A stretch of 64,000 nt of DNA from positions 170,519-234,518 of the forward strand of contig CATKHK010000073.1 in the NCBI GenBank assembly GCA_949751835.1. The letters are read 5' to 3'. The notes under the pieces were generated by a model. That model was not told the origin of the DNA. It did not search any database and saw nothing but the letters and a program-made list of their open reading frames with translations. How positions within the stretch are numbered: position 1 is the stretch's first letter; every line of letters begins with the position of its first letter. Source of the stretch: Blepharisma japonicum. Its lineage: Eukaryota; Ciliophora; Heterotrichea; Heterotrichida; Blepharismidae. Positions 11,331 through 19,811 of this stretch are shown one piece after another. A program made the position numbers and the translations under genes.

Positions 11331-11711
11331 ATGTCAAAAGTCTTATTTCTAATTGCATTAGGAGTCTTTGCAGTTTCTGTACAAGCAGGAATTGTCAAAG
11401 GTTATGGTGCAAATAAAGTATCAGGCTTTCAGAGCGCATATGAGCACAATGATAGGTGCGGATACAATAGCGGAGAAAGAGATGATAGAGATGAGCGTAA
11501 TGAATACGATGAGCATAATGAATACGATGAGCATAATGAATACGATGAGCATAATGAATGCAATGAAAGAGACGATTATAGATATGACCATGATGACAGA
11601 AGCCATGGATACGGAAATTACAGAGATGAATATGGAGATGAAAACAGATATGACCACGATGAAAGGGTTGTTAATTACAGATTTGAGAAAGATGATCATT
11701 ATTGCCATTAA
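11331..11711 (+). CDS. Secreted Asp/Glu/His/Tyr-rich repeat protein
   Basis: 126 residues from the ATG at 11331. This start is chosen over 11283 because it opens directly with a signal peptide (MSKVLFLIALGVFAVSVQAG). The mature part is extremely hydrophilic and rich in Asp, Glu, His, Tyr and Asn, with four YDEHNE-type hexapeptides and an ending of DDHYCH. It resembles no family I know. The composition suggests an acidic, possibly metal-binding extracellular or vesicle-content protein, which is inference only. The start near 11283 would put 16 extra residues before the signal peptide. Confidence 0.7.
   Translation: MSKVLFLIALGVFAVSVQAGIVKGYGANKVSGFQSAYEHNDRCGYNSGERDDRDERNEYDEHNEYDEHNEYDEHNECNERDDYRYDHDDRSHGYGNYRDEYGDENRYDHDERVVNYRFEKDDHYCH
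11490..11561 (+). repeat. Four tandem 18-bp units in the coding region
   Basis: Four consecutive units of the form GATGAGCATAATGAATAC begin at 11490, 11508, 11526 and 11544, encoding DE(R/H)NEY/C. The first (CGT) and last (TGC) differ slightly, so the array grew by 18-bp duplication. Confidence 0.9.
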
Positions 11712-12039
11712 GAGGATCTTAAGTAACATTTTTGAAAAATAAATCTTTTTTTGGATAAAAATGGTTAATAGATATACCTACGATCTCTTAGTTACCATAG
11801 TTTTAATAAGATATTTATTCTTTATATCATCCTCATCGGCTTGCATATTCATTAATTGCTCTATCTTTATTTAATAGAAGTTGACCTTAAAACTTAGCAA
11901 TGAATTTATTACTAACTCTATATTTAGAGCAACACTTACAAAATGCTTAAATTCTAGCACATAGACTAAGTTTTTTAAATTTTAATAGCAGTGAAAAATT
12001 GTTATTATAAATTTTAAATAATTTAAATAATTTTAAAAA
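11712..12039. other. Gene-free AT-rich interval
   Basis: About 330 bp, very AT-rich. I see no coding frame, RNA gene or repeat in it. Confidence 0.5.
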
Positions 12040-12573
12040 ATGATATCAATTTTACTTATAGGCCTTGATAATTCAGGAAAATCTACATTGATATCTCATG
12101 CCAAGTCACTTCCTGCTAATGGAATGTTTGAAATCACTCCTACAATGGGATTTGCAATTGAAGAAATTGCAATGCCAAGTGGCAATAAAGGAATTATTTA
12201 TGACTGTAGCGGCGCGGCAAGATATCGAAATATGTGGGACCACTTTATAGGAGAAATACAAGGAGTTATATACGTCATTGACAGTGCAGATAGAGGACGA
12301 TTGAGCATTGTAAAGAAAAATATTGAGGAATTTTTTAAGCATCCTTTACTTAAGAAAAAGCCTATTGTATTTTTGGCAAATAAACAGGATTCTCCTGATG
12401 CTTTAAGAAAAGAAGACATTAAAAGAATTCTTAGGATAGAAAAAAAATCACTTTCCAATCCTTTTTCTGTAAAAGAAGCAATTTCTGCTACTGGGATGGG
12501 ATTAAACAACTCTTTAAGCTTCATTGAAAACAACTTACAAACCAAATTCGAATACCACTTAAAGCCTTTATAA
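12040..12573 (+). CDS. ARL6/BBS3-like small GTPase lacking the switch-II Gln
   Basis: 177 residues, ATG to TAA. The P-loop is GLDNSGKST (8-16), switch I contains TPTMGFAIE, and NKQD lies at 114-117. The switch-II segment DCSGAARYRNMWDH closely follows the ARL6-specific pattern of Asp-x-Ser-Gly followed by R-Y-R-N-x-W. In most ARF-family GTPases, Gln follows that Gly; here it is Ala59. ARL6 recruits the BBSome to membranes and cilia. The protein also begins directly at the first beta strand, so the usual N-terminal amphipathic helix is missing, and no upstream exon is visible. The family call is firm to ARF/ARL and probable for ARL6. Confidence 0.85.
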   Translation: MISILLIGLDNSGKSTLISHAKSLPANGMFEITPTMGFAIEEIAMPSGNKGIIYDCSGAARYRNMWDHFIGEIQGVIYVIDSADRGRLSIVKKNIEEFFKHPLLKKKPIVFLANKQDSPDALRKEDIKRILRIEKKSLSNPFSVKEAISATGMGLNNSLSFIENNLQTKFEYHLKPL

Positions 12574-12666
12574 TTAATATTATTTTTCTAGATAATTATT
12601 CTTCAGGTTAAACCATTGCTCTATTATTTACTGATAGAATTATTCTATTGTGATCTCAAGCACTCT

Positions 12667-13770
12667 ATGAAAAATCCCAAAAAATCATCAAAAAAGTCAT
12701 CCAAGGCCAAAACCACTAAAAATCTGTCTTCGCCTGATATTTTACATTGCCCGATCCCAATAAAACCGAGCACATATTTTACTTCTAACCAAGATATAAA
12801 TAGCAAGCAGAATCTTGACTATGAGACTTATAAATTAATGAAGGACGCGTTTAAATTAAGCCATAAAGGAGCTGTTATGCTGCGTAGATGTGCTATTTAC
12901 TCTGATATTTCAAGCGAAATAAGACGCTTGCCGCTTCTTACCCTTTTGACAGAAACTGCTGAAGAAATGCTGATGAATGACTTAGAAATTGCTGTGTGGA
13001 CTATTTACTTAAAAAGATTTGTATGGGACGAAACAAATCAGCCTTTTAAAGCAATGCTTTATATAACTGCATTAGCAGTAAAATCCTATATGAATCTTTC
13101 AGTTCACCCGTTTAAAGCATATTTGGTATCAAAAATTCCGAGTTTTTCTAATATTTACAATTGTTGGGCTGGAAAAAGAAAAAATTGCTTATCTATTTTT
13201 CCTCAAGAGCTGAATAGGGTGTATAAATCTTTATCCAAACCTGTGGTTTCTCAAGATGATTTAAAGCTTATTGATTATAATTATTATGTTGATGATATTT
13301 TGGAACTTGCCCCTTCAATCCCTCATAAGCCACATAATGCACAAGCTAAAGAAAAAGCTTTAGAGCCTATAAAAGAAATTCCTGAAAGCGTTTTGATTAA
13401 TATGATGGCTTATAAAGAAATTGAGCCATCAGGAATTTTATTAGGGAAAAAAGACTCGATTTTTTGTCCAAATTTGAATTGTGAAACACCTACATTAGCA
13501 ACCTCATGAAGCTATATGTCAACTGGCAGCAAAAGCGGTCAAGAAACAGCTTGCTTTGACAATTCCGACTCTGATATAAAAAATCAAGGTAAGCATGATA
13601 TTTGCTATGGAGAACTCCCGGCATTTAATCCCCAGCAATCTTTATTTTCATCATATTGGAATTCTGGAAAAATCCAAGAAAATGAAAAGCACCATGATGA
13701 GGAAATTCCTGCATTTGCTAGCCAAAAATCATTGTTTTCATCATTTTGGAACACTCAACCTACAAAATAA
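12667..13770 (+). CDS. Possible cyclin-fold protein with duplicated C-terminal motif
   Basis: 367 residues from the ATG at 12667, with TGA (13507-13509) as Trp; stop TAA. The first 25 residues are Lys/Ser-rich. Residues about 60-200 are helical. The segment DLEIAVWTIYLKRFVW followed by AMLYITALAVKSYMN looks like helices of a cyclin box, but this is weak evidence. Near the C-terminus a motif occurs twice, 90 bp apart: LPAFNPQQSLFSSYWN and IPAFASQKSLFSSFWN, the look of a duplicated short linear binding motif. It converges on the Dicer-like gene with 21 bp between stops. Confidence 0.6.
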
Positions 13771-13791
13771 TAAATTTTTAACAAAAATTAT

Positions 13792-16005
13792 TTAATTAGA
13801 CTCTATTTCAGCAGATTCTTGCTCTTTTGTAACAATTTGGTAAGCTTTAAGAGCAGCTTGTTGTTTTGCAAGCCATCTTGTTTTAGAGTAATGCGAAACT
13901 ATTGGGACTTCATCAATATAAACTGTTGCTAAGCATCCAAGTTCTGTATCACTTTCTTCAATCCTAATTTTTTTCCTTGATCTTTGCCCATATACAGATA
14001 ATCTTGACCTTATATTTGACTCACATTTTTCATTATTTCGAGCAAGATGAATCATTGGCAATTTCAAAATTGACCCAAAAACCTGACATACCACTCTTAA
14101 AGATCCTGAGTCAATTAATATAGCTCCAGCCAGGGCTTCAAAAATATCGTTAAGACATTTAGGAGGATCGTCATCATAAGCTCCAAAATTGCATATATCT
14201 TCATCCCAAGTTACTGTATCCAGAAATTTATTCACAATTTCTGCCTGGCATAAATCACACTTCAAAAACCTATGAAGCCCTAATGAAATTGACAACTTTG
14301 AAAGCACATTATTGTTAGCAATAATATGCTTAAAAGTAGTCAATTCTTCAGCATTAAAGTTTCCGAGCAAAAACGTATTAGAAACCACTATTAGATCTAG
14401 CAAAGAATCTCCTAAAAATTCAAGTCTTTCATAATTTGTTTTATTTTCTTGTGATGCATGGGTAAATGCTTCAAAAAGCAAAGACTTGTCTCTGAATTTG
14501 TACCCAATAATGCCTTCTACCATTTCTGGGGTCTCAAAAAGGTCCCCACAGGAGTGTTTTTCACTCATAGGAGGTATTATGTCACCAAAACTAGGATTTT
14601 CACATAAAATGTCAGAGCTCAGCATATTAATATCAAGGACTGTTAGTTTTTCATTATCAAAGTACTGAAGGGTGTAAGCCCAATTCTGCTCTTCTTCAGG
14701 CAAGACATCAAGCTGATATACGAATTTCGCTGAATTTAGCATGCCTTCTCCCATGAAAAAAGCGCCAATTGTTGATTCAACCATGTCAGCTAGCTGCCCA
14801 TCTGAAATTCGTTGAAGGACTTGATCTGTTTCGTCTTTGGCATTTTGGCCTTCATAGTATGGCGGTCTGAGCTTTATATATTTAAGCTCTCTTGTCCTCA
14901 AATAATTTTGAAACTCGTGGCGTTTAGCTATTTTACTGAGATAATCATTTTTTATTTTTTCTGTGCGTCTTCAGGTCAAATAATGTTCACGGTCTTTTTC
15001 ATATTTAGAGAAGAAGTGAAGGGAGGCTATAACTTTTAATATGACATCTCCTAAATTTTCAAGGGAGTCATAGTTGTTATCATTGTCTAGTGAAGGGGCT
15101 GTTAGGCCGTTTCTTAAGTAGGTAAAGGAACCAGTATAGTTATATAGTTTAGCGAACTCGATAATATAAGACACGCTTTCAAGAGAGCTTAGCATTACTA
15201 GAAGATGTGTCGCTTCTTCATATTGGGCATTACTTAAGTAAAAGATTTGCATTTCGTCTTCAGAAAGAATTTGGTAATTATTAGGAGTTTTTGTAGTTGT
15301 TGTAACAACTCTAAGCATTCTTCTTACAGGTTTAGCGTTTTTGACAATGATAAATGGTTTGCAGCTATCATTATTTCTTTTCTTATCAATCATAGCTTTT
15401 ACCAAAGTCCTCCTATCAGAAATCGTTTTATTTTCATTATTTACAATCACAGTTTGGGACTCAAAAATTTCATTTAAAATTTCTTCAGTTTCCTCATAAG
15501 GCATAATTGACTTAACATACTGTAAAAAATGCCTTTTCTTCACATTCTGAAACATATAATTCGGTCTATCATTTATAGAGATTTCTCTAATAGTTTTTAA
15601 GTCTACATCATACAGTGCATTTTTTACTATATCTCAATCAATTCTTTTTTTTTTAATAGGAACGACCAAGTAATTCGCATGAGAAAGCTTTCCATTCTTT
15701 ACTTGAGGCACCTGAAAAAGATCGCACCACATAACATGCTGAAACTCTCTCAAAGAGTTTAACTCGCTGCTCCACAGTTTTTGTTTCTTTATAAACTGAA
15801 TAAAATCAGGACATGGCTTAAATTCTACTGGGAACAGTATCCCAAACTGTGAAATTTCGAAAAATTTGTAAAAATACACTTCATATTTTGCACTTTTTAA
15901 AAGAAAAGGCTGGGATAAAATATCTGCATAGCTTCTTATATTATAAGCTTCAAATGCTTCAGTCTTCAGCTTTTTTGTGGGATCAGCATCAATTTCTATG
16001 TCCAT
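13792..16005 (-). CDS. Dicer-like double RNase III without helicase
   Basis: 737 residues, with TGA at 15634 and 14971 read as Trp; stop TAA. Residues about 1-310 resemble the Dicer platform/PAZ/connector region (YLVVPIKKKRIDWDIV at about 112-127). RNase IIIa has LENLGD (315-320) and ADMVE (406-410). RNase IIIb has YERLEFLGD (525-533) and NDIFEALAGA (619-628). The acidic metal ligands of both halves are therefore kept. Residues about 690-728 look like the second half of a dsRNA-binding domain. The start is fixed within 23 bp of the divergent gene, so no helicase is encoded. Ciliate Dicer-like enzymes of this shape make the small RNAs that guide DNA elimination; that role here is inferred. Confidence 0.9.
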
Positions 16006-16028
16006 TTTGGTGTGTTGTTATTATAATC

Positions 16029-16943
16029 ATGGAAAATTTAGACGAATTAGACAATCTAGCTGAAAAATATAAATCTGAAGGAAATTTTGTAGAGGCTTTA
16101 AATGTTGTAGAAGAAGGCTTAAATATTAGAAAAACTAGGTTTGGGGACGACAGTTTAGAAGTAAGGAAAAGCTATATCAAATTGTGTGAGCTTTGCAATA
16201 TTCTTGCAGCTTATTATCTCCAAAGAGATAATGCTGATTTAGCCTTTGATTTATTGAAAAGGGCTGAACTGTTGTGTGATATTGATGAGCATGCTAAAGC
16301 TGTGACTTATAACAACCTAGCCTGTTATTATAGAAAAACAGGAAAAGCAAGAGTAGCTTTAACGTATTTAGGAAAAGCTTTAGTAATTGATAATGATCAG
16401 CCAAATACCCATTTAAATTTATGTGCGTCTCTTTCACAGATTGATAGGCATGAAAAAGCATTAGGGCATGCAATGCAGGCTATTGTACTTTTGCAAGATC
16501 TTTTTATTAATTCTATACAAGCTAATACAGGCTTTGAAGAGCATGCCCATGAGCTTGCTATTGCTTATCACAATATGGCAGTAGAGCTTGAATACCTAAA
16601 AAGAACCAATGAAGCTTTAAGAATGTACCAAAAGGCGGTAGAATTTGCCCAGAAATATTTACCTGAAGACCACCCTATCAATGAAAATGCCCAAAGAGTG
16701 CTTCATAATGCTGCAAAAGATGAAGAAGAACATAGAGAAAAAATGCTGAATCGACGAGAATGCACATCAAAAAACCAATTTTATAGTAAAAAACTTGAGA
16801 GAAAAGCGTCAAGAAAAGAAATTGATGAAGACAAAAATGCAGAAATGAAAAGAAAAGCATCGTCAACTGATCCAGGAGTCAGGTTTGGGAAGGACTATGA
16901 AAGAGGAAATGAAGGCCGAAAACCTAATTTAATTGAAATATAA
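16029..16943 (+). CDS. TPR-repeat protein
   Basis: 304 residues from the ATG at 16029; stop TAA. Residues about 5-230 are a series of tetratricopeptide-like helix pairs (AEKYKSEGNFVEALNVVEEG, TYNNLACYYRKTGKARVALT, AYHNMAVELEYLKRTNEALR). The AHELAIAYHNMA and LPEDHP elements are like kinesin-light-chain-type TPRs. The last 70 residues are basic and disordered. TPRs mediate protein binding, and the partner is unknown. The gene starts 23 bp from the divergent Dicer-like start codon, and its stop is 24 bp before the helicase gene. Confidence 0.85.
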   Translation: MENLDELDNLAEKYKSEGNFVEALNVVEEGLNIRKTRFGDDSLEVRKSYIKLCELCNILAAYYLQRDNADLAFDLLKRAELLCDIDEHAKAVTYNNLACYYRKTGKARVALTYLGKALVIDNDQPNTHLNLCASLSQIDRHEKALGHAMQAIVLLQDLFINSIQANTGFEEHAHELAIAYHNMAVELEYLKRTNEALRMYQKAVEFAQKYLPEDHPINENAQRVLHNAAKDEEEHREKMLNRRECTSKNQFYSKKLERKASRKEIDEDKNAEMKRKASSTDPGVRFGKDYERGNEGRKPNLIEI

Positions 16944-16967
16944 ACTATACAATTAGGAAATATTAAA

Positions 16968-18446
16968 ATGGAATCTGAATTGATAACTACACAGACGTTT
17001 ATAGACCTCGGAATTACTAAAAAGTTTATATTAGACGCTCTTGAATATTTTAATTTCCAATATTCTACCCAAGTCCAAGCCCAAGCTATCCCTAAAGCTT
17101 TATCAGGTGAAAATTTAATTGTCCAAGGCAGAAGTGGAACAGGGAAAACTTTAGCATTTACTTCAATTTCTTTAGAAACCATTAATCCTTCAGAAAATAA
17201 GCCTCAAGCCTTAATAATTACCCCAACCAGAGAGTTAGCGAACCAAATCTTTGATTTTCTTAATGAAATGACCTTTACCTCTGACACTCCAATATATTCA
17301 TTAATGTGCTGTGGAGGCTATTCAAGAGCAGACACCATAAAATCTCTTAATCAAGGCATTCATATTGTGGTGGGTACATTAGGGAGAATAAAAGACATGA
17401 TCACTTATAATTACCTTTCTGTCGAAAATCTAAAAATTCTTATCATGGATGAGGCCGACAAAATGATATCAAGCTGCAGCTGGCTTTTTTTGAAAATCCC
17501 TAAAAATACCCAAATTTTGGCATTTTCAGCAACTTATTCTGAACAATCTTTATCCCAGCTTAAAAAGTATATTGAAAATCCCCAAATTATAAAATGCCAA
17601 GAAAATGATATGAAGTCAAAAGAGCTAAAAGAATATTATGCAGAAAGTGACGCTACTATGCAAGCAAAAGTAACTAAAGTTTTACATGTATTAAATACTG
17701 TACCTTTTCATCAAGCTATTATTTTTTATAACAATAAAGGATCGGGAAATGATATGGCCGCTAGATTAAGAGGGTCAGGATTCCCTTGTTTATTTATATC
17801 AGGGGATATGCCACAAAATCAAAGGATTGAGGTTATGAGGTCATTGAGGTTTTTAGGGATCAGAGTTATGCTGAGCACAGATTTGGTATTTTTTATATAG
17901 ACTAGCAGAGGAATTGATGTACTTAATGTAAATTTGGTTATAAATTATGACATTCCAGACAGATCTGACGTATATATCCACAGAATAGGCCGTGCTGGTA
18001 GGTTTGGGACCCCTGGTATTGCAGTTACGCTGGTATCTGGGCAGTCTGATATAGACAAACTCAATAAATACACAAACCCAGAGAATTTCGATTTTTTTAT
18101 AAAGGTAAGAAATATATAGGAAAATTTTGCCCCAATTGAGCTATTAGAAGAAGAAAAAGAAGCCTTCAAAAATATCACCAGCGATGGGAAAGAATGAGTA
18201 GATGTCCCTATTGAAGAATCAATTGATAATAAATTTACAATTCCTATTGATATAGAAGAAGATGAGTGGGTAGATGTGCCAGCGGAAGAATCAATTGAGA
18301 AAAGGTTCACAATTCCTGTCACTCTAGAAGATTTATCGAATTTATCATGCAGTTTGTGTGCTGAGCTTGGGTTTTCCACACATTGCCACTGCAATACATG
18401 CAAGGAAAATTATATTTATATTACTAAATATTTAAAATCAGAATAA
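16968..18446 (+). CDS. DEAD-box RNA helicase, three exons
   Basis: 482 residues from exons 16968-17885, 17901-18104 and 18120-18446. Motifs in order: GRSGTGKT (I), PTRELA (Ia), GG, TLGR (Ib; usually TPGR), DEAD (II), SAT (III), TSRGID (V) and HRIGRAGR (VI). The motif V sequence is only complete when the first 15-nt intron is removed. The core is closest in feel to DDX20/eIF4A-type helicases ([19 protein letters not shown]). After the core lies a tandem 24-residue acidic repeat (E-W-V-D-V-P-x-E-E-S-I) and a Cys/His-rich end (CSLC...HCHCNTC) that may bind zinc. RNA unwinding is expected, but the specific pathway is unknown. Confidence 0.92.
17886..17900 (+). other. 15-nt intron
   Basis: GTATTTTTTATATAG, phase 0. 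Removing it joins STDL to TSRGID of helicase motif V. If retained, it ends in an in-frame TAG. Confidence 0.95.
18105..18119 (+). other. 15-nt intron
   Basis: GTAAGAAATATATAG, phase 0, ending in an in-frame TAG if retained. Removing it opens a further 108 codons with a tandem repeat and a Cys-rich end. Confidence 0.92.
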
Positions 18447-18497
18447 AACATAATATAAGCTATTTTTCTTGTAAGCTTATTATTTCTTGAGTAATTT

Positions 18498-18728
18498 TTA
18501 TCCTTTAACCCCGTAGCGATGCCTGAAAAAGCATTCAAGGTATTGTCTTCTGGCATTTTTAATCAAATCTCTATTTCTTGATTCTCTGGTAGCTTCATAT
18601 TGACTATAAACTTCTCCACAAGCCTCTAACGGTTTGGACTTATCTTTCGACAAAGAAAAAAGGTAAAGTACTCCTGCCCCACCAAGTATTAAGGTTGCTA
18701 TTATATTTGAAGCAGACGTGATAGCCAT
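18498..18728 (-). CDS. Small single-span membrane protein
   Basis: 76 residues, ATG to TAA. An N-terminal hydrophobic segment (IIATLILGGAGVLYLFSL) is followed by a charged helical tail with two cysteines (EACGEVY, YLECFF). This is the layout of many small mitochondrial inner-membrane subunits, but I do not recognise it. It stands between the helicase and the methionine aminopeptidase with room for its own 5' end, which supports it as a real gene. Confidence 0.55.
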   Translation of the reverse strand: MAITSASNIIATLILGGAGVLYLFSLSKDKSKPLEACGEVYSQYEATRESRNRDLIKNARRQYLECFFRHRYGVKG

Positions 18729-18811
18729 TTTATTATAAACATTTTAAAAGCTGCCAAAAGTATGAAAATCGCTTATATGTTAATAGCCTTATTAGTCTAA
18801 ATAATTATGTA

Positions 18812-19780
18812 TTATAATGGTCTTTTTGTCAATACTTCATTTCCTGTTTCTGTTATCAAAATTGTGTGTTCCATTTGCGCTGAAGGTCCCATGGTCATAT
18901 CTACGACTGTCCATTTGTCTTCCCACTGGCCAAGTTCATAATCTGGATTCATCATTACTATTGGCTCAATGGTAAATGTCATTCCTGGCCTCATTATTGT
19001 CTCTACTACATTTTTATTGAATAAGACAGGTGGAGGAATATGCATGTGTCTTCCAATCCCATGTCCGCAAAACTCTTGACATACACCAAATCCTCTGTCA
19101 TTTACATATTTTTCAATCACTTCCCCAACCTTATTTATAGGAGTTCCTGGTTTACAAATTTTGATGGCTTCAGCTACAGACTCCCTTGTCGTATTTACTA
19201 ATTTAACTATTTCTTCTGGGTGAGAGTTTCCTATCATAGCCATATCACTATTATCTCCATAAACTCCATCAATTCACGTCACTACATCAAAATTGATAAT
19301 ATCCCCATCAGCGAAAGGCCTTAAATTAGGAATTCCATGGCATACAATTTCATTAGGACTTATACATAAGCTTTTAGGGAATCCCATATAATAAATTGCT
19401 GCTGGATAAGCACCTTGAGAAATGATATAGTCATGGACAACCTTGTCGATGTCTTCTCCAGTTACCCCAGGTTTAGCATAATCTAAAGCAACTTGTAAAG
19501 CTCCTGCTGCAATTCTGGCGGCAAGTCTCATTTTTTCGATGGTCTCAGAATTGTGAATTTGCAGTTCATGACTATCATTAGTTGAGACAAATTTTGTTTG
19601 GCCTTTAAATTCAAAATAGAAAGGCTTCGGTATATTGTCTGGGATAGGGTGGTGAGGCAGGACTTGGTATTCACCCATTAAGATAGGTTTTTGGAAGAAC
19701 TTAGGCTTGTTAATAAAAGACCATGGGAATTTCATTTTTATTCTTAAAATATGAGGAAATTCTGTGATCGCACAAAACAA
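18812..19780 (-). CDS. Methionine aminopeptidase type 1, probably organellar
   Basis: 322 residues with TGA (19274-19276) as Trp; stop TAA. The pita-bread metallopeptidase ligands are all visible: D165 (INFD), D176 (GDNSD), H240 (GHGIGRHMH), E272 (FTIEP) and E304 (QMEHT), with the substrate-pocket His in CISPNEIVCHGIP. The enzyme removes initiator Met from new proteins. The N-terminal 30 residues lack acidic residues apart from one Glu and look like a mitochondrial presequence, and the HPIP-x-x-I-x-KP spacing before the core fits the MAP1D type. An alternative start is the Met at 19735. Confidence 0.92.
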
Positions 19781-19811
19781 TTGTTAATAATGACTCTAAA
19801 TAAATTAATAA

